DNA of 26,014 nt from Methanobacteriota archaeon (GTDB lineage: Archaea > Thermoplasmatota > Poseidoniia > Poseidoniales > Poseidoniaceae): positions 8,917-34,930 of the forward strand of contig PCBQ01000018.1 of NCBI GenBank assembly GCA_002731395.1, in the 5' to 3' direction. The position numbers and the translations under genes were made by a program. Shown piece after piece: positions 1-8,480 of the stretch. Within the stretch, counting starts at the first letter, position 1; each line of letters opens with the position of its first letter. Under the pieces are notes generated by a model that made no database searches, was not told the origin of the DNA, and saw only the letters and a program-made list of their open reading frames with translations.

Positions 1-674
1 CGGCGTGACGCATCGATTTTCAGCGTGGCGCTCGGCTCGTAGATGTCTCCTTCAATCACAATGCCGCCGGCGTTCTGTTCAAAACCGCCCCACAGCACGC
101 GGGCACGCGTGCCCTCACAATCGTGTTGCATCCACAAACTGAGCGTGAACGCATCACCAGGTTGCATGGACAGGTTGACCTCGAGGCGCTCGCCCTCAAA
201 GAGCTCAGAATCGTCGTTTGAGACGGCCTCAATCACCTGTTGGACCGTTGAGGTATACGTGGAGCTACCTGCTTGCACTTCCATGCGGAGGGACGTTTCC
301 TGCCCACCGTTGGTGAACGGATTCGTGGCGGAGCACGAACGTGCTGGAGCCTGTTCAAGCCGCACGGAAAAGAACACCGACATGTTGACCGTGGCTTCGA
401 TTGGGTTCACCAAAGGAGGCGATGAGACGCTGAAGACCGGTACTTCGCCGGACCCGCCGAGCACTTCGAAGTAGCCGACAGCCCCGTCGGTGCTGTTGCG
501 TTGGAGGACGGCTTCTTCCTGGTTTAAGCCCTCAACATACAACCGCATGAGATCGTCAACACGCCATTCCGCATGGCCTGCAGGGTAGCCTTCGTCCTCC
601 TCGGCGAGGGCATATCCGGTCAACGACGTGGTCGCGACCGTCAGCAGGACGAGCAGAAGCGCCGCTCGCCGCAT
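1..674 (-). CDS. Exported protein of unknown function, 3' end cut by window edge
   Basis: This frame is open on the minus strand from an ATG at 674 to the window edge (224 complete codons, no stop). The N-terminus has two arginines, a hydrophobic stretch (residues 4-14, AALLLVLLTVA) and a small-residue region ending near Ala-23, so a Sec-type signal peptide is likely, followed by an acidic mature start. The rest is rich in Ser, Thr, Gly and Val with alternating hydrophobic residues, which suggests an all-beta extracellular domain. It lies 51 bases downstream of the DUF92 gene on the same strand and is probably cotranscribed. I recognise no family. The C-terminus, where a membrane anchor or repeat might sit, is missing. 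Confidence is good for a real gene and nil for a function. Confidence 0.72.
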   Translation of the reverse strand, partial: MRRAALLLVLLTVATTSLTGYALAEEDEGYPAGHAEWRVDDLMRLYVEGLNQEEAVLQRNSTDGAVGYFEVLGGSGEVPVFSVSSPPLVNPIEATVNMSVFFSVRLEQAPARSCSATNPFTNGGQETSLRMEVQAGSSTYTSTVQQVIEAVSNDDSELFEGERLEVNLSMQPGDAFTLSLWMQHDCEGTRARVLWGGFEQNAGGIVIEGDIYEPSATLKIDASR

Positions 675-725
675 GGCCGATGGTGCGCGCCCCGACACAA
701 AAGCCCCACGTCCACACGGGACGGT

Positions 726-1481
726 TCAGGGGAATCCAAGAATCAGGGCCACGGCGAGCGAACCGCACAAAATGGACGCCGCGTTGACCGTCCCTTTGGT
801 CATCAGGCCACGGTTCTCCAATACGGCTCCGAGCAGAGAATCAATCTGACACCCGAGGAAGCCTGCCAGCAGGACCAGGAGCGGCTCGAATCCGCTGAGA
901 GGCCCTGAACCCTGTGCGGTCGCCGCAGCAACAACGAATGACAAACCTGCGATGAGGGCAGCGCCGCCAAGAGCCGCAGCCTGTCCGCGAGGAGAAACGC
1001 CCCCATTCAAACCGGGTTCACACCGGCGCAGGGTGGTGATCATGCGCACACGATCGTCCAAGCAACCGAATTCAGAGGCCCACGTGTCCGAGGTGGCCAC
1101 GGCCACGGCGGCAGCGAAAACCCAGAGGCCCGCTCCATGCGCATCGAAGGCAAAGGCCACCAAGACCACCAGGCCCGGCATGCCGCCGTTGGCCACAACA
1201 TTCGTCCAGCCCCGCGAGCCATCACCAGATTCGGACATACCCTTGGCCGCTTTTTCCTCGAAACGGTGCTTGGTGGCAAAATGCGAGGACACGAGGAAGG
1301 AAAGCAGCAGCAGAAGCCACGTCCAATGGCCGAGTCCTCCGACCACCGCAGCCAACAGCACGGCTGCGAACAAACCGCTCTTGTCGAGGACCTTGGCACG
1401 GGTGCTCATGAAGAGCAGTGCGACGATGAGGGCACCAACGACGACCAAGTTGCCTTGGTTCAAACCGGGATCCCAGAGCAT
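726..1481 (-). CDS. DUF92/TMEM19-family integral membrane protein
   Basis: This 251-residue protein is mostly hydrophobic, with roughly six or seven membrane segments. It carries the family hallmarks: an Arg-x-x-x-x-Val-x-Ala-Asn-Gly-Gly block near residue 90 (RGWTNVVANGG), a later ATSDTWASEFG block, and a C-terminal stretch ending in LMTKGTVNAAS. DUF92 (COG1836) includes TMEM19 and the plant phytyl-phosphate kinase VTE6, so members may act on isoprenoid phosphates; in archaea that could touch membrane-lipid prenyl metabolism. That role is an inference from the family. The start ATG follows a GGTGGAG Shine-Dalgarno-like sequence. It lies 50 bases downstream of the PrsW-like gene, in the same direction. 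Family assignment is firm; substrate is unknown. Confidence 0.85.
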   Translation of the reverse strand: MLWDPGLNQGNLVVVGALIVALLFMSTRAKVLDKSGLFAAVLLAAVVGGLGHWTWLLLLLSFLVSSHFATKHRFEEKAAKGMSESGDGSRGWTNVVANGGMPGLVVLVAFAFDAHGAGLWVFAAAVAVATSDTWASEFGCLDDRVRMITTLRRCEPGLNGGVSPRGQAAALGGAALIAGLSFVVAAATAQGSGPLSGFEPLLVLLAGFLGCQIDSLLGAVLENRGLMTKGTVNAASILCGSLAVALILGFP

Positions 1482-1531
1482 GGCTCCACCCGTTTACGGC
1501 TCGGGGGTGGGGATGATGTGCCTTTCCCCGG

Positions 1532-2953
1532 TCAGAATGTCCCACGCAAGGACTCCGCATCCATCAGCGCAGCGGCAAAAAGACGCCGCCCTGCCTGCAG
1601 GACCAAGACCACGAGGAAGACCATCCAGCCGACGAAAGCGACAAATTGCGTCACGGCAGATGCGTCAGCGAGCCAGGCATCGAGCACCACGGTCGAGCCG
1701 TTCCACAGCGCGTGTCCGGCAATACCGACGAGAAGGGCAGGCACCACCACACGTGGTGGGGCCGGACCGAAGGAGGAGGCCACACGCCTCGTCCATGCTT
1801 CACGCTGAACAACCCAAGCCGAGGTTGCGGTTGCCAACGCTTGACCCGTCTGGGCGTTGAACAACCCCCAAGTCGCAGAAGACGAGGCTGCCTTTTCCGC
1901 ATGGTGTGCATGTTTGGCCTGCATGCAACCAAGCGCATAGCCACCAAGGCCGGTCCAAACGGCATGGCCAGGGATGGAACCAATGCCACGAATCACAGAG
2001 GTGAACCCGTAACTGAAGGCTGCAACGGTCGGTTCAGCCACCAACGAGAGCAAGATGTATTGCAGGTTCTCGAGCATCGCAAATCCCAGTCCAACCGTAA
2101 ACCCGACCTGCAATCCACGACGGCTGGAATCGATCATCCCACGAAGGCTCAAGACCGCCAAGAATTTGCAAATTTCTTCCCCAACTGGAGCAGAAACGGT
2201 GACCGTGAGCGCTTCGGTCATGGCAAGTCCAGTGATGCCAACGGCGGCAAGGCCCATGGGGAACAGCAGGCTGTTGATGACCAAGGCAGGGAAGGTGCTC
2301 AGCATCCCTGCAATGAGCATCGCCTCGCCCTGACGACGGTCGGTTTGGAGCTTGAGCACCTCAGAGGACACGGCCCACCAGATGAACACGGGGATGGAGA
2401 ATCCGATCAGCCAAGCGGGGATAAGGAGCAGCAGGAACACGATGACTTGAGCACCGACAGCTTGCACTGCTCCCAGCGGCACCAAAACGAACACCATCAC
2501 GCCCACAGCCCCAAGGAAAAGAGCTGCCAATGGGCCTGGCCGTGGCAAATCAAGCGGCGGAGACCGCCGGATGAGGTGATGCCTGAGCAGCGTTGGCCAT
2601 GGGGTTTGCAGCACCGTCTCGCCGGGCAATTGGTGCACATGCTGACCACCGTTCGCGGCCTCGGCGAGGATCACGTGCGTCAAGCGAGGTCGGCGAAGGT
2701 AGAGCACCAGCGCCACCAAGGGAAGCGAGCACAAGGCTCCTGTTAGGCTCATCCAAGGATTCGCAGGCCCTGGCTGAAGGTCGAAATTGCCGTCGAGCAA
2801 ACCAACGAAAATGAAGGTGACCGGGGTGGCAATGAGGTACAAGAGAATGACCAAGCCAACCATCCGACCCACCGTCCGCCATGGTGTGGACGGTGAGGCA
2901 AGCACCAGACCTCGAGGTGGGGGCGATAAGGGTCGCGCTGCCACCGGACGCAT
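1532..2953 (-). CDS. PrsW-type intramembrane protease
   Basis: This 473-residue multi-pass membrane protein carries the ordered PrsW signatures. They are EExxK (Glu-259, Glu-260, Lys-263 in APVGEEICKFLAV), FxxxE with Asn (Phe-291, Glu-295, Asn-296 in GFAMLENLQY), a His in a membrane segment (His-330 in PGHAVWTGLGGYALG) and a second His (His-414 in AGHALWNGS). In the PrsW/Abi-related superfamily these glutamates and histidines form the membrane-embedded active site; Bacillus PrsW makes the first cut of an anti-sigma factor. The archaeal substrate is unknown. The N-terminal 30 residues are Pro/Arg rich and could be partly untranslated. A TATA-like CTATAG sits about 25 bases before the ATG, so the message is probably leaderless. 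Neighbours are a dehydrogenase upstream and two membrane/exported proteins downstream. Confidence 0.85.
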   Translation of the reverse strand: MRPVAARPLSPPPRGLVLASPSTPWRTVGRMVGLVILLYLIATPVTFIFVGLLDGNFDLQPGPANPWMSLTGALCSLPLVALVLYLRRPRLTHVILAEAANGGQHVHQLPGETVLQTPWPTLLRHHLIRRSPPLDLPRPGPLAALFLGAVGVMVFVLVPLGAVQAVGAQVIVFLLLLIPAWLIGFSIPVFIWWAVSSEVLKLQTDRRQGEAMLIAGMLSTFPALVINSLLFPMGLAAVGITGLAMTEALTVTVSAPVGEEICKFLAVLSLRGMIDSSRRGLQVGFTVGLGFAMLENLQYILLSLVAEPTVAAFSYGFTSVIRGIGSIPGHAVWTGLGGYALGCMQAKHAHHAEKAASSSATWGLFNAQTGQALATATSAWVVQREAWTRRVASSFGPAPPRVVVPALLVGIAGHALWNGSTVVLDAWLADASAVTQFVAFVGWMVFLVVLVLQAGRRLFAAALMDAESLRGTF

Positions 2954-2974
2954 ACGATGACATCTCCCCGAGCA

Positions 2975-2980
2975 CTATAG
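2975..2980 (-). promoter_or_regulatory. TATA-like box for the PrsW-like gene
   Basis: CTATAG is centred about 25 bases upstream of the ATG at 2953. Archaeal TATA boxes lie about 26 bases before the transcription start, so this would place the start at or next to the ATG and give a leaderless mRNA. No Shine-Dalgarno sequence is obvious, which fits. Sequence only; not proven. Confidence 0.45.
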
Positions 2981-3061
2981 ACGCTGCCGCTCCGCCCCTC
3001 AGTTCGCCCATCATCCGCCCACATGGGGCGCTGCGAACGTTGTCATCATCGGGGAGGAGAA

Positions 3062-4693
3062 TCAGCCAAGGAAGGGATAGGTCCAATCCGTGGGTGGCGC
3101 GAAGGTTTCCTTGATGGAGCGTGGTGAGACCCATCGCAAGAGGTTCAGCGGAGATCCAGCCTTGTCGTTGGTACCGCTTCCGCGTGCTCCACCGAAAGGC
3201 TGCTGACCGACCACAGCCCCGGTGGGCTTGTCGTTGATGTAGAAGTTCCCAGCGGCGTACCGCAAACCAGCCATCGCCGTTTCGACGTGCCGTCGGTCTG
3301 TGGCAAATATGGACCCCGTCAAGGCATATTCAGACGTGCTGTCGACCACGCCAATCATGCGCTCAAAGTCCGCGTCCTCGTAGACGTGAATCGAAAGAAC
3401 AGGCCCGAACAATTCCACCTGCATCGTCTCGTACATCGGGTCCGAACAGACGATGGTGGTGGGTTGGATGAACCAGCCCGTGGTGTCGTCCCACGTACCT
3501 CCCGTGACAATGTCGCAGCCATCATCGTCCGCTGCGCGCTGAATGGCACCGGTGATGGAATCGAAGGCCTTCTGATCGATGACGGCTCCCATGTAGACGC
3601 CGGCTTTGCTGACGTCACCGACCTCAATCCGGTTTACCTCAGCAACGTAGGAATCCTTGATTGACGCCCAGACTGAAGCAGGCACGTACGCACGGGAGGC
3701 GGCAGAACACTTCTGACCTTGGAATTCAAAGGCACCACGGAGCAAAGCAACCACCAGCGCGTCTTTGTCGCAATCGGGATGAGCGAGGATGAAATCCTTC
3801 CCACCGGTTTCTCCAACAATGCGTGGGTACGAGCGATAGGAGGCAATGCGTTCTCCAACCTCACGCCACAATTGCCGAAAGACACCGGTGCTGCCCGTGA
3901 AGTGAATACCGGCAAGGTTGGAGGACGCAAGGCAGGTATCGCCCACCACCGAGGCTGGACCTGGAAGGAAATTGATGACACCCGGCGGCAAACCGGCATC
4001 CATCATGACCCGAAGGATGCGGTAGTTGGAGACGTAGGAATTCCTGCTGGGTTTCCAAACGCAGGTGTTGCCCATCAATGCGGGGGCTGAAGGGAGGTTC
4101 GCTGCAATACTCGTGAAGTTGAACGGCGTTACGGCGAACACGAAGCCTTCGAGAGGACGAACTTCGACTTGGTTCCACATCGACGAGGGGGACACAGGAG
4201 GCTGCTGATCTTCGTAGATGTCTCGTGCATACATGGCATTGAACCGCCAGAAATCAATGAGTTCGCACGCCGAGTCGATTTCCGCCTGGTGCATCGTTTT
4301 GGATTGATTCAGCATGGTGGCAGCGTTGATTTCCGCGCGCCTCGGGCCAGCAAGAAGCTCACCGGCTTTCAGGAAAATCGCGGCGCGGGCTGCCCACGGC
4401 ATGATGGACCATGAGGCGTGGGCGGCCATCGCGGCAGCAATGCCGCGCTGAACTTCTGCTTCACCGGCCAAATGCACCCTCGCCAAAACGTGCGAATGGT
4501 TGTGTGGCATCACCTGCTCAACCACGTTCCCAGTCCACACTTCTTCACCGTTCACGATGCATGGGATTTCCAGCACTTCAGCACTCTGTCGCACCAGTTC
4601 GGCTTCCAACAAAACACGTTCAGCGCTTCCCGGAGCGTAACCGAGCACCGGTTCGTTGATCGGAGCTGGAGGGCGGGGGATTGCGTTGGGCAT
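3062..4693 (-). CDS. Delta-1-pyrroline-5-carboxylate dehydrogenase
   Basis: This 543-residue enzyme of the aldehyde dehydrogenase superfamily oxidises glutamate semialdehyde (from pyrroline-5-carboxylate) to glutamate with NAD+, the second step of proline catabolism. Visible landmarks are Asn-192 in TPFNFTS, the cofactor lysine in VWKPS (Lys-214), the FTGSTGVF loop, general base Glu-295 in GETGGKDF, nucleophile Cys-329 in FQGQKCSAASRAY, and the C-terminal PTGAVVGQQPFGGARGSGTN block. The long N-terminus and these motifs match the stand-alone ALDH4A1 type, known from eukaryotes and some bacteria, rather than the PutA fusion. Proline dehydrogenase is not in this window. A 17-base inverted repeat lies just before the start, with no clear TATA box, so it may be read from the upstream gene 51 bases away. 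Confidence in the reaction is high. Confidence 0.93.
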   Translation of the reverse strand: MPNAIPRPPAPINEPVLGYAPGSAERVLLEAELVRQSAEVLEIPCIVNGEEVWTGNVVEQVMPHNHSHVLARVHLAGEAEVQRGIAAAMAAHASWSIMPWAARAAIFLKAGELLAGPRRAEINAATMLNQSKTMHQAEIDSACELIDFWRFNAMYARDIYEDQQPPVSPSSMWNQVEVRPLEGFVFAVTPFNFTSIAANLPSAPALMGNTCVWKPSRNSYVSNYRILRVMMDAGLPPGVINFLPGPASVVGDTCLASSNLAGIHFTGSTGVFRQLWREVGERIASYRSYPRIVGETGGKDFILAHPDCDKDALVVALLRGAFEFQGQKCSAASRAYVPASVWASIKDSYVAEVNRIEVGDVSKAGVYMGAVIDQKAFDSITGAIQRAADDDGCDIVTGGTWDDTTGWFIQPTTIVCSDPMYETMQVELFGPVLSIHVYEDADFERMIGVVDSTSEYALTGSIFATDRRHVETAMAGLRYAAGNFYINDKPTGAVVGQQPFGGARGSGTNDKAGSPLNLLRWVSPRSIKETFAPPTDWTYPFLG

Positions 4694-4700
4694 GGGCCTA

Positions 4701-4717
4701 GGGCGGAACGGCCGCCC
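4701..4717. other. Short G+C-rich inverted repeat between two minus-strand genes
   Basis: GGGCGG, a 5-base loop (AACGG) and CCGCCC form a perfect 6-bp stem in the 51-base gap. It lies 8 bases before the dehydrogenase ATG. It could slow translation initiation or mark a processing point. No T-run follows on the minus strand, so it is not an obvious terminator. A stem this short is likely to occur by chance in G+C-rich DNA. Confidence 0.25.
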
Positions 4718-4744
4718 TTCAACTTCACGGGACCCAACGACGCA

Positions 4745-6202
4745 TCATTCGACCCGGATGTGGACGCTGTCCATCGCCCATCTCCCGTCGGGGTGACGGG
4801 CTCTGAGTTCGAACCTGTGTGCGCCTCGTGGCAAACGAAGCAACAGCCTCGCCTTGCTTCCGATCTCACGACCGTCAGAGGTGCTCCAAGCATAGTCCAC
4901 ACCTTGCTCGGGTGCGCCGGTGACCTTGGCTTCAAGCAGCACTTCTGCCACGCCGTCTTCGGCAGCGCGTACCTCACGCTCCTCACCAAGATCGACGGAG
5001 AACACTGAGACCCCCGCCTGTGGTCCGTTTTGGGTCAGGGCTGCAAGGAGGTCCTCGTCCGCGTCATCGGCGATTTCTGTTTCCGGTGCACGTTCCTCCA
5101 ACGCATCAAGCAGGCCAGATGGGGCGTTCCATTCGTGCGCCAAGGCCTCGTCGAAGGACAGGGAGGCATCGACCATCCGGGGGATCTCATCCTGTTCTTG
5201 CAGCGGTGGGGGCACCCAAGCCGTCAGTTCGCTCGGGTCGACGTCGAACACCGCTCCATCAAGGTCCACGACGGCAAGAGGCTCCGGACCGGTCCAATCG
5301 TTCCCATCGTCACCCACCACCAACAGAAGTGACCCGAAGTGCGACATGGCGCTTGGCATACCTGGATGTTCAACGGTCCACAGGAGGCCCGTCTCGCCCA
5401 AACCGTGCACATGGAACCATGCGGCGATGCACACCGTTCCCCCGAGGTCGACCCAATCTCGAACGCCGCTTGCAACGTGATGGAGTTCGGTCGCTGCTTC
5501 CGCAGTCAAACGAAGAATTGCACCGGATTGGTCATGCGCCAGCACACCGATTGAGGTCGAGGCGAGGCCGAGGATCACCTCACCATGCGCGTGACGCCAA
5601 AGCAGCTCCTCAGCCCCCCAGCGCTCGATTTCGACCACGTCTTCCTCACCGGTCATGGCGTAACCCTCGCGGGCCACCAAAACGCCACCGTCGTCGATGA
5701 GGGTCCCTGCCGTGATGCGTTCACCATGACTTCCTCGTGGAGGACGCGTCCATGTTGGACCGGTTCCGTCAAGAGCATACACGGCCAAAGCAAGCCCCTG
5801 AGTCACCAACACAGCATCGCTGTTGGCATCGAGAAGGGATTGTACACCGGAGGCCACGTCATGCTGAGATTCTGGAGTCCAATGCTGCACAACGCCTCGT
5901 TCGTCGAGCACCACAAGGCCATCTCCAACAGCAATGGCCTCGACGAGGCCGGTCCCATCAACGTCCTCATCACGCAAGGAAAGGTCACCCAGGCGCGCAG
6001 TTGAGCCGTCGCTTGTCAGCACAACATCATCGTGGAGCCCAAGTGGACGAGGGCCGGGCCCCAACACGGTTTCGGGTGCTTTCGCTGCGTCAAACCGCAT
6101 CATTTGTCCGTCGTCGAGGACCAAGTATCGCGTTTCGTTGGCATCAAACAAGGCGTGAGCCGTGGCAGGCAGCGCCCAGCCCCGCACAGGTCGGGTGTTC
6201 AT
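4745..6202 (-). CDS. Cytosolic repeat (beta-propeller-like) protein with C-terminal Ig-like domain, unknown function
   Basis: From the ATG at 6202 this encodes 485 residues. The frame stays open further upstream into purF, but the chosen ATG follows the purF stop by only 4 bases, which suggests translational coupling. The protein has no signal peptide or membrane segment. Its first two thirds alternate short hydrophobic strands with Gly/Asp turns and recurring phrases (VLDDGQMMRF, VVLDERGVVQHW, LLWRHAHGEVIL), as in WD40/PQQ-like propellers. Residues of roughly the last 90 look like one Ig/PKD-like domain (VDYAWSTSDGREIGS then GAHRFELRARHPDGRW). An acidic linker (ETEIADDADEDL) separates the two. 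I recognise no characterised family. It could be a scaffold acting near purine synthesis, but the only support is gene order. Confidence 0.72.
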   Translation of the reverse strand: MNTRPVRGWALPATAHALFDANETRYLVLDDGQMMRFDAAKAPETVLGPGPRPLGLHDDVVLTSDGSTARLGDLSLRDEDVDGTGLVEAIAVGDGLVVLDERGVVQHWTPESQHDVASGVQSLLDANSDAVLVTQGLALAVYALDGTGPTWTRPPRGSHGERITAGTLIDDGGVLVAREGYAMTGEEDVVEIERWGAEELLWRHAHGEVILGLASTSIGVLAHDQSGAILRLTAEAATELHHVASGVRDWVDLGGTVCIAAWFHVHGLGETGLLWTVEHPGMPSAMSHFGSLLLVVGDDGNDWTGPEPLAVVDLDGAVFDVDPSELTAWVPPPLQEQDEIPRMVDASLSFDEALAHEWNAPSGLLDALEERAPETEIADDADEDLLAALTQNGPQAGVSVFSVDLGEEREVRAAEDGVAEVLLEAKVTGAPEQGVDYAWSTSDGREIGSKARLLLRLPRGAHRFELRARHPDGRWAMDSVHIRVE

Positions 6203-6206
6203 GCCT

Positions 6207-7742
6207 TCAGGCCTCACCGTTGTGAAGACCCACGACTTCGTTTGGGGCGCTCGAGGCCTTTGCACCATCATTCCGCCGGGCGCGCAACGTTTCGAGGTAG
6301 GACGCATCGATGTCTTGCGTGACGTATTCGCCGTTGAAGCAACTCGCATCAAAGCGCTCTGGTGGAGAAGGTCCGATTGAGGTCACGTCAATGAGGTCTT
6401 CTAGGGTCTGATAGAACAGCCGATCGCTCCCAATGATGGCGTTGATCTCGTCGATGCTGCGACCGTTCGCAATGAACTCATCCACAGCAGGCATGTCGAT
6501 ACCGTACACGTTCGGATGTCGAACCGGGGGTGCCGCTGAAGCGAAGTACACCTTTCGTGCACCCACGTCACGGGCCATCTCAACGATTTGCGCCGACGTC
6601 GTTCCTCGAACGATGGAATCGTCAACCAACAAGACAGCCTTTCCTTCAAACTCGTGCGAAATGGCAGAGAGTTTTCTCCGCACCGATTTCTCGCGCAAAG
6701 CCTGACCGGGCATGATGAAGGTGCGGCCAACGTACCTGTTCTTGACAAAGCCTTCACGGTACACTACGCCCAAGGTCGAGGCGAGTTGGAGGGCCGCGAT
6801 GCGTCCGGAATCTGGGACCGGAATCACCGCATCGATGTCATGGTCGGGCCATGATTCAAGGATGCGCTCTGCAAGGCGCTGACCTTGATTCAGCCGTGCT
6901 TGATACACCGAAATGCCGTCGATGACCGAGTCGGGTCGAGCGAAATACACGTGCTCAAAGATGCACGGTGCGAAGGGCTTCGATTCGGAGCAGATTTCGC
7001 TAAAGAGGTGTCCTGAGGCCGAGATGAAGATCGCCTCGCCCGGAGCGACATCGCGTTCAACTTGGAAGCCCAAGGCCGTGATGGCCACGGATTCGCTGGC
7101 GACCACCCACTCCTTGGCCCCTTCCACATCACGCCGACCCAAGATCAAGGGGCGAATGCCGTGCGGGTCGCGGAAAGCAAAGAGGCCGTAGCCCGCGATA
7201 AGGCCGACACACGCGTAACCGCCACGCACGTGGGCGTTGATTTCACGTATGGCCGAGAAGACGGTTGAGACGTCAAGGTGCGCGGCGTCGCTGATTTTCA
7301 GGTTACGCGCCCTTCGGTGGAGCGCGACAGCAAACATGTTCAGCAGAAGTTCTGAATCGCTGGTGGTGTTCATGTGACGGAAGTGTTTGTCGCGTAGCAG
7401 CACTTCCAGCTCGTCAGCGTTGGTCAAATTGCCGTTGTGCGCCAAGCACAACCCGTACGGGGAATTGACGTAGAAGGGCTGAGCCTCAGCGCTTGACGAA
7501 GACCCAGCGGTCGGGTACCGAACGTGCCCGATACCAATGGACCCCAGCAGACGCGACATGCGTTCAGCGTCGAAGACATCGGCAACCTGGCCGTTGCTTT
7601 TGCGCAGGATGAATTGACCGTGATGCTCGGTCAACATACCCGCTGCGTCTTGGCCACGGTGTTGCAGCACGGTCAAGCCGTCATAGAGAATCTGATTCAC
7701 GTGCACGCCGGGACGTCCAACGATGCCAAGGATGCCGCACAT
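6207..7742 (-). CDS. purF: Amidophosphoribosyltransferase (PurF)
   Basis: This 511-residue enzyme makes 5-phosphoribosylamine from PRPP and glutamine, the committed step of purine synthesis. It begins MCGILGIVG; removal of Met exposes the Cys nucleophile of the Ntn-type glutaminase, and no longer propeptide is present. Glutaminase motifs RYPTAGSSS and LAHNGNLTN follow. The C-terminal phosphoribosyltransferase domain has the PRPP loop VLLVDDSIVRGTTSAQ, and PDSGRIAALQLA precedes it. A GAGGG Shine-Dalgarno sequence lies just before the ATG. It follows the eL37 gene by 58 bases; the eL37-purF pairing recurs in archaea. The next gene starts 4 bases after its stop. Assignment is secure. Confidence 0.97.
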   Translation of the reverse strand: MCGILGIVGRPGVHVNQILYDGLTVLQHRGQDAAGMLTEHHGQFILRKSNGQVADVFDAERMSRLLGSIGIGHVRYPTAGSSSSAEAQPFYVNSPYGLCLAHNGNLTNADELEVLLRDKHFRHMNTTSDSELLLNMFAVALHRRARNLKISDAAHLDVSTVFSAIREINAHVRGGYACVGLIAGYGLFAFRDPHGIRPLILGRRDVEGAKEWVVASESVAITALGFQVERDVAPGEAIFISASGHLFSEICSESKPFAPCIFEHVYFARPDSVIDGISVYQARLNQGQRLAERILESWPDHDIDAVIPVPDSGRIAALQLASTLGVVYREGFVKNRYVGRTFIMPGQALREKSVRRKLSAISHEFEGKAVLLVDDSIVRGTTSAQIVEMARDVGARKVYFASAAPPVRHPNVYGIDMPAVDEFIANGRSIDEINAIIGSDRLFYQTLEDLIDVTSIGPSPPERFDASCFNGEYVTQDIDASYLETLRARRNDGAKASSAPNEVVGLHNGEA

Positions 7743-7800
7743 GACACGCCCTCACGCTGCCCAACGGGTGCCAACACTTGGCCTTGTCCCACGGAGAGCA

Positions 7801-7980
7801 TCACGCTTTGGGACGGTGGGTCTTCTTGGACCATGAGTACCCGCGCATCTTGGAGGAGGCCCCGTATCCGCAGGAGGCGCAAACACCCTTCTGCTTGTGG
7901 AAGGCGTTGCGACCGCAGCGGCGGCATCGGATGTGCGTCGTCTTTTGACGACGGCCCATGGATGGAGTACCCTTTGACAT
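7801..7980 (-). CDS. rpl37e: Ribosomal protein eL37 (L37e)
   Basis: This 59-residue basic protein begins MSKGTPSMGRRQKTTHIRC and contains CRRC (Cys-19, Cys-22) and CASC (Cys-34, Cys-37), the four-cysteine zinc ribbon of eL37, followed by the conserved GYGASSKMRGYSWSKK tail. It binds 23S rRNA in the large subunit. All four zinc ligands are present, unlike in eL42 of the same window. GAGGTGA at 7985-7991 is 4 bases before the ATG. A TATA-like CATAAAG about 38 bases upstream suggests its own promoter, which would also serve purF. In many archaea an LSm gene precedes eL37; here a membrane protein does. Confidence 0.96.
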   Translation of the reverse strand: MSKGTPSMGRRQKTTHIRCRRCGRNAFHKQKGVCASCGYGASSKMRGYSWSKKTHRPKA

Positions 7981-8014
7981 GCGGTCACCTCAGGTGTTGG
8001 GCGACCCCCGCCCC

Positions 8015-8024
8015 CTTTATGAAA
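8015..8024 (-). promoter_or_regulatory. TATA-like box for eL37-purF
   Basis: TTTCATAAAG on the minus strand is centred about 39 bases before the eL37 ATG. A start 26 bases downstream would give a leader of roughly 13 bases that just contains the GAGGTGA ribosome-binding site at 7985-7991. The box overlaps the end of the upstream membrane-protein gene. Confidence 0.5.
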
Positions 8025-8480
8025 TCAACTCCGCGGCATCTCGGCGTCGTCAAGGGCAAAGGTACGCAATCCGACAGCGGCGATAAGCAGGCCGACTGGG
8101 ACAGCGAGGGCCAACCCAAGTCCAACCGGTGCCAGGTGGACAAGCTCAGTGAAAAAACGAGCAATGGGCGAACTCGCGTCGCCAATTAAGTCGCTGGATT
8201 GAAGCAACCAGAGGCCCAGGATGAAGCCGGTCACCAAGAGCACACACAAGCCCAAAACGGGTGCAGCAGGGCGGTCACGGTTGTCGCCGTACGCCAGCAA
8301 GAGCAAAATCATGCCGAGCGAGGTCACGATGAAGCCAACGAAGACATCGTTGGCCAGACCAACACCCAGCGCGTTCGGGTCAGGGTTTGTCCCGGTGGCG
8401 AGTAACAAGACCACAACAGGTCCAAGCAACAGGGCCGACGCGAGGCTTGCGATTGCCACGTAAGTCCGAGCTTCAGGCAT
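8025..8480 (-). CDS. Four-pass membrane protein, unknown function
   Basis: From the ATG at 8480 this encodes 151 residues. Four hydrophobic segments can be seen: near residues 7-30 (ending VVVLLLATG), 42-62 (FIVTSLGMILLLLAYG), 68-90 (LGLCVLLVTGFILGLWLL) and a C-terminal one (LGLALAVPVGLLIAAVGL). Loops are short; the last residues are acidic. The frame is open further upstream, but that part reads antisense-like sequence inside the neighbouring gene. The ATG overlaps the stop of the upstream membrane-protein gene by 8 bases, so the two are likely cotranslated and may form one complex. No family is recognised. Confidence 0.75.
   Translation of the reverse strand: MPEARTYVAIASLASALLLGPVVVLLLATGTNPDPNALGVGLANDVFVGFIVTSLGMILLLLAYGDNRDRPAAPVLGLCVLLVTGFILGLWLLQSSDLIGDASSPIARFFTELVHLAPVGLGLALAVPVGLLIAAVGLRTFALDDAEMPRS

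Noticed and set aside
952..2746. Long plus-strand open frames opposite the DUF92 and PrsW-like genes
   Set aside because: They are antisense to genes with clear family motifs, rich in Arg/Pro/His, and match no domain. Long antisense frames are expected in G+C-rich coding DNA.
4701..4717. Intrinsic terminator before the dehydrogenase gene
   Set aside because: The stem is only 6 bp and no T-run follows on the transcribed strand. It is listed only as a weak inverted repeat.
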